NCBI GenBank assembly: GCA_023249795.1
Contig: JAHFBU010000117.1
Coordinates: 1 to 5,859 of the forward strand
Direction: 5' to 3'
Length of the DNA stretch: 5,859 nt
Origin: Syntrophaceae bacterium
GTDB taxonomy: Bacteria; Desulfobacterota; Syntrophia; Syntrophales; UBA5619
Position numbers and translations under genes: made by a program. The notes below the pieces were generated by a model. That model was given only the letters and a program-made list of their open reading frames with translations, was not told the origin of the DNA and did no database searches. Below are positions 1-5,451 of the stretch, piece by piece. Every line of letters starts with the position of its first letter. Positions within the stretch are counted from its first letter, which is position 1.

Positions 1-231
1 GACCTCAAATCGCGGGAGATCGCCGTGGTCGCGGCGCTGACAGCCCTGGGCACCGCGGCTCCCCAATTAAAGGTTCACATTCACGGCGCGCTGAACGTCG
101 GCTGCACCCGGCAGGAGGTGGTCGAAGTCATCATGCAGATGGCGGTTTATGCCGGCTTTCCCGCGGCGCTCAACGGGCTGTTCGCTGCGAAGGAGATTTT
201 CAAAGAGCGTGACGACTCGGGGAAAAGTTAA
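1..231 (+). CDS. Carboxymuconolactone decarboxylase (CMD) family protein, 3' end only
   Basis: The reading frame is open from base 1, so the start lies outside the window; the last 76 residues are present. They match the C-terminal part of the CMD/AhpD-like helical fold: an opening helix (SREIAVVAALTALG), then HIHGALNVGCTRQEVVEVI at about residues 26-44, then AVYAGFPAALNGLFAAKEIF at about 49-67. The H-x-x-x-A-x-N-x-G-x-T-x-x-E-V pattern and the AGFPAALN helix are typical of the gamma-carboxymuconolactone decarboxylase branch. Members include the protocatechuate-pathway decarboxylase and many uncharacterised proteins, some with AhpD-type thiol redox activity. The diagnostic CxxC of AhpD-like members, if present, would be upstream of the window, so decarboxylase and redox roles cannot be separated. 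The family is certain; the exact function is not. The next gene, a flavin reductase, starts 71 bases downstream on the same strand. Confidence 0.9.
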   Translation, partial: DLKSREIAVVAALTALGTAAPQLKVHIHGALNVGCTRQEVVEVIMQMAVYAGFPAALNGLFAAKEIFKERDDSGKS

Positions 232-241
232 CCGGCCGGTT
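230..241. repeat. 12-bp perfect palindrome overlapping the CMD stop codon
   Basis: AACCGGCCGGTT is a perfect dyad beginning inside the TAA stop (229-231) of the CMD-family gene. Symmetry breaks at the next base on each side. As RNA it can form only a short stem with a small loop, and no T-run follows, so it is not a normal terminator. It could be an operator half-site or chance in GC-rich DNA. Confidence 0.4.
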
Positions 242-249
242 GCGATTCA

Positions 250-269
250 GCAGCGGTTCGCGCCGCTGC
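250..269 (+). other. GC-rich hairpin between the CMD and flavin reductase genes
   Basis: GCAGCGG (250-256) and CCGCTGC (263-269) are exact reverse complements around a six-base loop (TTCGCG), giving a seven-pair, six-GC stem. It lies 33 bases before the flavin reductase start and does not cover that gene's ribosome binding site (287-294). No T-tract follows, so intrinsic termination is unlikely. An mRNA-stabilising or processing stem in a polycistronic transcript is a reasonable guess. Confidence 0.4.
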
Positions 270-286
270 CGAGCACCGTTAAATCC

Positions 287-294
287 AAGGGAGG
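287..294 (+). promoter_or_regulatory. Ribosome binding site fixing the flavin reductase start
   Basis: AAGGGAGG sits eight bases before the ATG at 303, a strong Shine-Dalgarno match at good spacing. It decides the start against the in-frame TTG at 240, whose extra 21 residues read through the intergenic hairpin and do not look like protein. Confidence 0.8.
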
Positions 295-302
295 ATGAAA
301 CA

Positions 303-872
303 ATGACAAAAATCACGATAGACAAAAATGCTTTCCCATATCCGATGCCGATGGTTCTGGTGGGCACACTGGTGAACGAGCGTCCCAACTTCATGGCGGT
401 CGGATGGGTGGCAAGAGTCAACTTCGGGCCGCCCATGATCGCCGTTGCGCTGGGAAAGCCCCATTACACCAATAGCGGCATTCATGCCTCGGGGGCTTTC
501 AGCGTCAATATCCCCGGCATCGACCTCATGGAAAAGGTGGACTATTGCGGAATCGTATCGGGCAGAATGGAGGACAAATCGACCCTGTTCAAAGTTATCA
601 CGGGCAAGGAAACGGGGACACCCATGATCGACGATTGCCCGCTCTGCATGGAATGCAAGGTGGTCAGCGTCGTGGATCTCCCCACCAATGAGCTTTTCAT
701 CGGAGAGATTGCGGGTGCATACGCCAACGCGGATTGCTGTGCCGACGGGATACCGGAGATCGAGAAGATAAGGCCATTCATGTTATCCATGCCGGACAAT
801 CGTCTCTGGGAAGTCGGCGATAACGTCGGAAAAGCCTGGAGCATCGGCATGAATCTCAAGCGACAGGGATGA
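303..872 (+). CDS. Flavin reductase family protein, flavoredoxin-like (FMN-binding split barrel)
   Basis: A 189-residue protein of the flavin-reductase-like (DIM6/NTAB, FMN-binding split-barrel) family, likely a cytoplasmic FMN protein that passes electrons from a reduced donor to flavin or a small acceptor. The pattern follows flavoredoxin-like proteins of sulfate reducers and other anaerobes: an N-terminal YPMPMVLVGT strand (about 13-22), the FGPPMIAVAL segment (41-50), HYTNSGIHASGAFSVNIP (54-71), DYCGIVSGR (80-88), an ECKVV strand (117-121), LFIGEI (131-136) and a C-terminal GKAWSIGMNLK (176-186). The length is normal for the family. Cysteines are plentiful: C82, a C112-x2-C115-x2-C118 run, and C145-C146. 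The first C-x2-C could bind metal or form disulfides, though flavoredoxins do not require it. The start at ATG 303 is set by the Shine-Dalgarno at 287-294. The stop overlaps the first ATG of the alkylation repair gene, implying co-translation. Physiological donor and acceptor are unknown. Confidence 0.9.
   Translation: MTKITIDKNAFPYPMPMVLVGTLVNERPNFMAVGWVARVNFGPPMIAVALGKPHYTNSGIHASGAFSVNIPGIDLMEKVDYCGIVSGRMEDKSTLFKVITGKETGTPMIDDCPLCMECKVVSVVDLPTNELFIGEIAGAYANADCCADGIPEIEKIRPFMLSMPDNRLWEVGDNVGKAWSIGMNLKRQG
865..869 (+). promoter_or_regulatory. Possible ribosome binding site for the AlkD gene, favouring the second ATG
   Basis: AGGGA lies eight bases before the ATG at 878 but directly abuts the ATG at 869, where it cannot act as a Shine-Dalgarno. 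This favours translation from 878 (237 residues). Re-initiation by ribosomes ending at the TGA 870-872 could still use 869. Confidence 0.4.
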
Positions 873-1591
873 CGGGCATGCCTCGTATAACGGGAGAGGA
901 TATTTGCAACAGATTGCGGTCGCTGGGAGACCCGGAAAGAGCGCGGTCGGCGCAAAGATATTTCAAGACCGGCCCCGGTCAGTATGGCGAAGGGGATCTC
1001 TTCGTCGGTCTGCGCGTCCCTGAGGTAAGGGCGTTGGCCAAAGAGTACAGGACGCTCTCCCTTGCCGGGATCGTTCAATTGCTCCATTCCCCGATCCATG
1101 AGGCAAGGCTGCTGTCGCTCATGATTCTCATCGGCACCTATGAGCAGGGCGATCCTTTCCTGCAAGAGCGAATTTACAATCTGTATCTCCGGAATACCCG
1201 GTTCATCAACAACTGGGACCTGGTGGATGTTTCAGCGGAGCGGATCGTGGGCGCCCATTTGAGTGGCGGCGACAGATTCCCCCTCCATTCTTTGGCTGAA
1301 TCCCCTTTGCTTTGGGAGCGCAGGATTGCCGTCATCGCGACCGCTCATTTTATCAGGCGCGGGGAATTTGACGAAACCTTTCGCATTGCTGAACGGCTGC
1401 TCGGAGATTCGGAGGATCTGATCCATAAGGCGGTCGGCTGGATGCTGCGTGAGATCGGCAAGCGCGACCGTCCTGCGGAAGAAGTGTTTCTACGGGCCCA
1501 CTACAAAACCATGCCGCGCACGATGCTCCGGTATGCGATCGAGAGATTTCCGGAAGAATTGAGGCAGCGGTATCTGCGGGGGGAAATATAG
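869..1591 (+). CDS. DNA alkylation repair protein, AlkD family (HEAT-like DNA glycosylase)
   Basis: AlkD-type enzymes remove N3- and N7-alkylated purines such as 3-methyladenine and 7-methylguanine from DNA, using an all-helical HEAT-like repeat fold that needs no base flipping. This 240-residue protein has the expected length and landmarks: FVGLRVPEVRALAKEY (about 45-60), HEARLLSLMIL (77-87), INNWDLVD (113-120), LLWERRIAVIAT (147-158) and HKAVGWMLREIGKR (186-199). Compared from memory with Bacillus cereus AlkD, W116 and D120 fit the Trp109/Asp113 pair, R152 fits Arg148 and W191 fits Trp187. The key active-site residues therefore appear intact and the enzyme is probably active. The first ATG (869) overlaps the flavin reductase stop (870-872) as ATGA. 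A second ATG at 878 has a better-spaced ribosome binding site and is an equally good start. The alpha/beta hydrolase gene follows after 17 bases. A gene symbol is withheld because several AlkD paralogue classes exist. Confidence 0.92.
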   Translation: MTGMPRITGEDICNRLRSLGDPERARSAQRYFKTGPGQYGEGDLFVGLRVPEVRALAKEYRTLSLAGIVQLLHSPIHEARLLSLMILIGTYEQGDPFLQERIYNLYLRNTRFINNWDLVDVSAERIVGAHLSGGDRFPLHSLAESPLLWERRIAVIATAHFIRRGEFDETFRIAERLLGDSEDLIHKAVGWMLREIGKRDRPAEEVFLRAHYKTMPRTMLRYAIERFPEELRQRYLRGEI

Positions 1592-1608
1592 ATCAGGGAG
1601 GAGAGCCT

Positions 1609-2541
1609 ATGCGCATCGCAAAGATCATTACGGCCATGGTGGTTTTGATCGTTGTATCTGCGGCCGGATTCGTCTGCCTCGCACCCGAGAGCGCCTTTCA
1701 CCTCGTGGTCAACGCCATGCGGGCGAAGGCGGGGCTTCAACGGAAAGAGATTCGTCTCCCCGACGGCCTGAGTTATGTCTATCTGGATGGCGGCCAGGGC
1801 GCCCCGCTCATGCTGCTGCATGGTTTCGGAGCGAACAAGGACAACTTCACACGCGTTGCAAGCCTTCTGACGAAGCACTACCGGGTGATCATTCCCGACC
1901 ACATCGGCTTCGGTGAGTCTTCCCATCCGGCGGATGCCGACTATTCTCCGACGGCGCAGGCCAGGCGGCTCCGGAGCTTCGCACAGGCCCTGGGCCTGAC
2001 GGACCTGCATATCGGCGGCAATTCGATGGGTGGCCACATCGCCATGACCTATGCGGCCCTCTATCCCAAAGAGGTGAAGAGCCTCTGGCTGCTCGATCCG
2101 GGCGGGGTATGGAGCGCTCCCAAAAGCGCTTTGCGCACGTATGTTGAAACGACGGGAAAGAACCCGCTGATGATCAAGACCGACGAGGATTTCGTGTCGC
2201 TCATGCCGTGGGTCATGAGCCATCCGCCGTTTGTCCCCCGCCCGATCCTCAACGTGATGGCAAGAGAACGTATCGCGAATTACATCCTGGAGGAGCGCGT
2301 TATCAAGGCAATCACAACCGACTCCGTTGAAGCGCGGGTGACCGGATTGACCGTGCCCACGCTGATTGTGTGGGGCGGCGAGGATCGGCTCATCCATCCT
2401 GAAACGGCAAACATCCTCCACCGGTTGATGCCGGACTCCCGGATCATCGTCATGCCGAAGACGGGCCACCTCCCGATGTTCGAGAAACCGCGGCAGTCCG
2501 CGAGGGACTACCTGGCATTCCGTGCGTCGTTGGGGCAATGA
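1609..2541 (+). CDS. Alpha/beta hydrolase with N-terminal membrane anchor or signal segment (lipase/esterase-like)
   Basis: A complete 310-residue alpha/beta hydrolase fold protein. Residues 1-25 are a short basic N-terminus followed by a hydrophobic stretch (IITAMVVLIVVSAAGFVCLA), suggesting an inner-membrane anchor or export signal. If C23 were lipidated it could be a lipoprotein, but the lipobox is poor. The catalytic core is complete: oxyanion-hole HGFG at 71-74, PDHIGFGES at 96-104, nucleophile elbow GNSMGG (137-142, Ser139), acid Asp259 in WGGEDRLI, and His287 in TGHLPMFEKP. The region of about 165-235 would be the cap. The overall pattern resembles membrane-associated lipase/esterase-like hydrolases of Proteobacteria, but the substrate cannot be read from sequence; C-C hydrolases and haloperoxidase-like members share these motifs. 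The start has a strong Shine-Dalgarno, AGGGAGGAG at 1595-1603, five bases before the ATG. The 17-base gap to the AlkD gene points to cotranscription. Confidence 0.9.
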   Translation: MRIAKIITAMVVLIVVSAAGFVCLAPESAFHLVVNAMRAKAGLQRKEIRLPDGLSYVYLDGGQGAPLMLLHGFGANKDNFTRVASLLTKHYRVIIPDHIGFGESSHPADADYSPTAQARRLRSFAQALGLTDLHIGGNSMGGHIAMTYAALYPKEVKSLWLLDPGGVWSAPKSALRTYVETTGKNPLMIKTDEDFVSLMPWVMSHPPFVPRPILNVMARERIANYILEERVIKAITTDSVEARVTGLTVPTLIVWGGEDRLIHPETANILHRLMPDSRIIVMPKTGHLPMFEKPRQSARDYLAFRASLGQ

Positions 2542-2603
2542 CCAGCCTTCCTGAATTCTTTGCTTGAGCTACATCGAGAACGATGCAATATTTCTGAAAG
2601 CCT

Positions 2604-3248
2604 ATGCTGACCACCTTGTTTGCCATCTTTGCTTCATCTTTTGTAATCGCCCTCTCCGGCGCCCTGATGCCGGGACCGTTGCTGACCGCCACGATCAGTG
2701 AAAGCTCCCGACGCGGTTTCATAGCGGGGCCTTTGATGATCGCCGGCCACGCCATTCTCGAATTGGGACTGGTCATCGCCCTGCTTCTGGGGCTGGCGCC
2801 GCTTCTTCAGTTGCCGGCGGTTTTTGTGGCAACCGCACTGATCGGTTCGATCATTCTTCTCTGGATGGCGTTCCGGATGTTTCATTCGCTGCCTTCTTTG
2901 CATCTTCCGTGGGGGGAGAATCAAAGGCGGGGAAATCATCCCATGCTCACCGGCATACTGATGAGCATGGCCAACCCGTATTGGATCATCTGGTGGGCAA
3001 CGATCGGCCTGGGTTATATCCTCTATTCCTTGCGGTTTGGATTATGGGGTGTCGCCTTTTTTTTCGTTGGACATATCCTTGCGGACCTGATCTGGTATTC
3101 GCTGATCTCGGCTGCCGTGTCGGGGGGCAGACATTTCCTCACCGATCGCCTTTACCGCGGCCTTATTGCGGTCTGTGCAGCTTTTCTTACGGTGTTTGCC
3201 GGGTATTTTTCCTATCTGGGTTTCGTAAAACTCAGTACCCTGATCTGA
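2604..3248 (+). CDS. LysE/RhtB-family amino acid or small-metabolite exporter
   Basis: A 214-residue inner-membrane protein with six predicted membrane spans (about 6-26, 39-63, 70-92, 113-140, 148-171 and 184-207), the size and topology of LysE/RhtB-type exporters. Family signatures are visible: SGALMPGPLLTATISESSRRGF (about 18-39) has the conserved PGP after the first helix, and MSMANPYWIIWWATIG (120-135) corresponds to the family's NP-containing fourth-helix motif. The hydrophilic loop at about 98-112 is the usual central loop. Known relatives export lysine, arginine, threonine, homoserine or cysteine-pathway metabolites using the proton gradient; the substrate here is unknown. The start at 2604 has only a weak purine-rich upstream element (GAAAG, 2596-2600). 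The 62-base gap after the hydrolase stop shows no good promoter or terminator, so read-through from the upstream genes is likely. It is the last plus-strand gene, facing the minus-strand block 74 bases away. Confidence 0.9.
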   Translation: MLTTLFAIFASSFVIALSGALMPGPLLTATISESSRRGFIAGPLMIAGHAILELGLVIALLLGLAPLLQLPAVFVATALIGSIILLWMAFRMFHSLPSLHLPWGENQRRGNHPMLTGILMSMANPYWIIWWATIGLGYILYSLRFGLWGVAFFFVGHILADLIWYSLISAAVSGGRHFLTDRLYRGLIAVCAAFLTVFAGYFSYLGFVKLSTLI

Positions 3249-3322
3249 GGCGGTATGGCGGCTGCGGAATACTCTACAAGTCGGTCATGACCGTCGTGGG
3301 AAAGGACTTCATCCAGCCGCAG
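3249..3322. other. Convergent intergenic region with nested inverted repeats
   Basis: This 74-base spacer separates the stop codons of the LysE-family gene (plus) and the 137-residue membrane protein (minus). It holds a perfect 12-bp palindrome, CGGTCATGACCG (3282-3293). An outer 7-bp inverted repeat pairs GCGGCTG (3258-3264) with CAGCCGC (3314-3320). Folded together they could give a long hairpin usable from both strands, but no T-run lies next to either arm, so an intrinsic bidirectional terminator is not demonstrated. Confidence 0.35.
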
Positions 3323-3736
3323 TTAATTGCCGTTTTTACTGCGCTGGCCACCAGCATCAGTAACATATCGTACAAAAGAAAAGTGTTTTCGTTTGAAGAT
3401 GAGGGTTGTATTTTCCTGAACAAGCACGTGACGGCCAGCTTCAAGAGATCCCATCAGATAGCCGTCAATCTTCACCATTCTACCGTCGTCGAGAACGACC
3501 ATGTCCGCTTTTCCGGCGGATTCATCCAACCGTGCCTGTTCACTATTTCTTAAAGTTCCCGGGATCGGTTGCCCGACTGGCTGTGGAGGATCTAACACCA
3601 AAAGATAAAAAGATAATATTACCAAGATGATAACGGGTAGCCAGACAAAAAAGAAACGGCGTCCACGTCTTTTTTCGGAATCCCGATCTTGTGAAGGATC
3701 CTTGTCCTTTCTGCCCTGTTTTTTCTGCTGTCTCAT
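3323..3736 (-). CDS. Uncharacterised single-pass membrane protein downstream of the PilB/GspE-like ATPase
   Basis: I do not recognise this 137-residue protein. Residues 1-27 are strongly charged and basic (QQKKQGRKDK, EKRRGRR). One hydrophobic helix follows at about 28-48 (FFFVWLPVIILVILSFYLLV), then a proline-rich linker (DPPQPVGQPIPG, 49-60) and a small domain with beta-strand-like stretches (MVVLDDGRMVKIDGYLMG, about 79-96; HVLVQENTTLIF, 103-114). The positive-inside rule predicts a cytoplasmic N-terminus and a periplasmic C-terminus. This bitopic layout recalls small inner-membrane assembly proteins of type II secretion and type IV pilus systems (GspC, PilP or MshK-like), but I see no family motif, so that is inference from topology and position. 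The start is supported by AAAGGGG (3744-3750) seven bases upstream of the ATG. The gene is 111 bases after the ATPase stop on the same strand. It is distinctly AT-rich: bases 3601-3660 contain 20 G/C of 60. Confidence 0.7.
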   Translation of the reverse strand: MRQQKKQGRKDKDPSQDRDSEKRRGRRFFFVWLPVIILVILSFYLLVLDPPQPVGQPIPGTLRNSEQARLDESAGKADMVVLDDGRMVKIDGYLMGSLEAGRHVLVQENTTLIFKRKHFSFVRYVTDAGGQRSKNGN

Positions 3737-3768
3737 TGCTTTGCCCCTTTACACCATTTCCTTGATAG

Positions 3769-3797
3769 CTCATAAAATTAATAATCGGCGATTCCAA
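3769..3797 (-). promoter_or_regulatory. Candidate sigma70-type promoter for the 137-residue membrane protein gene
   Basis: On the minus strand TTGGAA (3792-3797) and TATGAG (3769-3774) are separated by exactly 17 bases. Each matches four of six consensus positions. Transcription would start near 3761, giving a leader of about 25 bases that includes the ribosome binding site at 3744-3750. The AT-rich setting fits, but consensus agreement is modest and such sequences occur by chance. Confidence 0.3.
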
Positions 3798-3847
3798 AGC
3801 ATTTAATCCCATAGAAAAGCGCATGCGCACAAAAAGATTGATTATCT

Positions 3848-5428
3848 TCACCGCATGCAGATGCTCAGCACTTCGAGGAGGTCGGTCTCCCCTTGGAGCA
3901 CTTTGAGGATGCCCTCCTGGAGCAGGGTGGTCATTCCTTCGCCCGCGGCCGTCTTCCGGATGGCGGCGATCGACCTGCGGCTGATGATCATCTGTTTGAT
4001 GTTATCCGTCGCCGTCAGCAGCTCAAAAACCCCCATCATTCCCCGGTAGCCCGTGCCGTTGCAGGTCGGACAGCCCCCGGGGCGGTAGAGCGTAAGCATG
4101 TCGCCGCACGGAATGTTCAGCAGGGAGAAGGCCCGCTCGCCGTAGTGGCGTGCAAGATCCTGGATTTCATCCCCCGCGGGGTGGTAGGGCTCCTTGCACG
4201 CGGTGCAGAGGGAGCGGACCAGCCTCTGCGCCAGAACGCACAGCAGGGAATCGGCGAAAGAGAAGGGATCGATCCCCATGTCCAGGAGCCGGACGATCGT
4301 CTCCGGGGCGTTGTTGGTGTGCAGCGTGGTGAGAACCAGATGGCCCGTGGTGGAGGCGTCCACCCCCATCTTCGCCGTTTCGTAATCCCGCATCTCCCCG
4401 ACCATGATGATGTCCGGATCGGCCCGGAGAAAGGCGCGCATGGCGTTGCTGAAATCCAGACCGATCTTGTGGTGGACCTGCACCTGACGGATCCCCTTCT
4501 GGGTGATCTCCACCGGATCCTCCACCGTCCAGATCTTCACATTGGGGCGGTTGAGCAGGTGCAGGGCGGCATGGGCCGTGGTGGTTTTTCCCGAACCGGT
4601 GGGGCCCACGAGCAGGATCAGGCCGTAGGGCTTTCCCAGGATCGCCCTGAACTTCTCCAGGGTCTCCGGGGCCATCTGGAGTTCATCCAGCAGCAGGATC
4701 TTCCCCCGCGTGAGGATCCGCAGAACCACATCCTCGACATAGCCCTGGGTGGGGATGGTGGCCACCCGCAGTTCGATATCGCCGGAGTCCGGAACCCGGT
4801 GCTTGATCTTGCCGTCCTGGGGGAGCCGCCGCTCGGTGATGTCCAGGTTGGACATGATTTTGATCCGCGAGACGATGGCGGAACGGTACTCGTAGGGGTA
4901 GGTCTTGTAGAGGATGCATTCCCCGTCGATCCGGAAACGGACGTTCATGATGAGGTCCCGGATATCGGGTTCGAAGTGGATGTCCGACGCCCGGCGCTTG
5001 TACGCCTCGTTGATGACCTCATCGACCAGCTTGACGATATTGTAGTCCGTCTCGGAGATGGAGGAGTCCTCCCCGTTTCCGCGGGGCCTGACCGAAGACT
5101 CCGCCTTGAAGAATTGATCGATGAACAGCAGGATGTCTTCCTTCGAGGCCGCGCAATACTCCACCGCCTTGGTCTTGAGCAGGCTTTCGATGGCATCTCG
5201 TTTGAGGATGTTCCGGGGATCGTCGATCAGGACGCAGATCCGGCCTTCCCTTTTTTCCAGGGGAACCCAGAGCTCCTGACGGAGGTACTCGTATTTCAGC
5301 AGGGAGAGCAGGGTGTCGGGCGCCGGGATGGTTTCGTCGTAACGGACTTCACGGTAGGCGACATTCCGGTCCGCCCTCACCGGTCTTTCAGGATGGGAAA
5401 TTTGTTTCTTGTCCGTTTTGGATTGCAT
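3848..5428 (-). CDS. GspE/PilB-family secretion or pilus-assembly ATPase
   Basis: A complete 526-residue member of the type II secretion/type IV pilus extension ATPase family, a cytoplasmic hexamer that powers pilin or pseudopilin assembly. An N-terminal GspE_N/MshEN-like region spans about 36-108 (PLEKREGRICVLIDDPRN). The N2 and ATPase regions follow: ASDIHFEP (147-154), RFRIDGE (164-170) and RLPQDGKI (201-208). The nucleotide-binding motifs are all intact: Walker A GPTGSGKTT (275-283), Asp box IWTVEDPVE (299-307), Walker B region LRADPDIIMVGEMRD (334-348) and His box TTGHLVLTTLHTN (360-372). A tetracysteine zinc site is formed by C408/C411 and C453/C456. The C-terminus is typical (EGMTTLLQEGILKVLQGET, about 497-515). 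Length fits the family. The start has AGGA (5436-5439) seven bases upstream. It lies 23 bases after uvrA, so cotranscription is possible. PilB, GspE and MshE cannot be told apart without partner genes, so no symbol is given. Confidence 0.95.
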   Translation of the reverse strand: MQSKTDKKQISHPERPVRADRNVAYREVRYDETIPAPDTLLSLLKYEYLRQELWVPLEKREGRICVLIDDPRNILKRDAIESLLKTKAVEYCAASKEDILLFIDQFFKAESSVRPRGNGEDSSISETDYNIVKLVDEVINEAYKRRASDIHFEPDIRDLIMNVRFRIDGECILYKTYPYEYRSAIVSRIKIMSNLDITERRLPQDGKIKHRVPDSGDIELRVATIPTQGYVEDVVLRILTRGKILLLDELQMAPETLEKFRAILGKPYGLILLVGPTGSGKTTTAHAALHLLNRPNVKIWTVEDPVEITQKGIRQVQVHHKIGLDFSNAMRAFLRADPDIIMVGEMRDYETAKMGVDASTTGHLVLTTLHTNNAPETIVRLLDMGIDPFSFADSLLCVLAQRLVRSLCTACKEPYHPAGDEIQDLARHYGERAFSLLNIPCGDMLTLYRPGGCPTCNGTGYRGMMGVFELLTATDNIKQMIISRRSIAAIRKTAAGEGMTTLLQEGILKVLQGETDLLEVLSICMR

Positions 5429-5451
5429 GTCCGTTTCCTTTCATGCGCCGG

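Noticed and set aside
240..302. N-terminal extension of the flavin reductase from a TTG at 240
   Set aside because: The extra residues come from the hairpin and Shine-Dalgarno region. The ATG at 303 has an ideal ribosome binding site and gives the normal family N-terminus.
1501..2538. 345-codon minus-strand open frame antisense to the alpha/beta hydrolase gene
   Set aside because: It lies wholly opposite a hydrolase with a complete catalytic triad and good ribosome binding site. Its translation is rich in H and R with no recognisable domain.
2564..2592. Possible promoter before the LysE-family gene (TTGAGC, 17 bases, AATATT)
   Set aside because: Each box matches only four of six positions, and the implied transcription start leaves about five bases before the ATG, too little for a ribosome binding site.
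2909..3553. 214-codon plus-strand frame running from the LysE-family gene into the convergent region
   Set aside because: It is out of frame with the exporter, then antisense to the 137-residue gene, and its translation has no membrane pattern or domain.
3819..3848. Possible terminator after the ATPase gene: AAGAT/ATCTT stem followed by T's on the minus strand, plus the GCGCATGCGC palindrome (3819-3828)
   Set aside because: The stem is five pairs, AT-rich, overlaps the stop codon and shares its T's with the T-run. The palindrome can form only a three-pair stem around CATG. Neither is a credible intrinsic terminator.
3543..3851. 102-codon minus-strand frame starting with a GTG that overlaps the ATPase stop (GTGA)
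   Set aside because: The overlap suggested coupling, but there is no Shine-Dalgarno before the GTG, the protein has no recognisable features, and most of it runs out of frame through the better-supported 137-residue gene.
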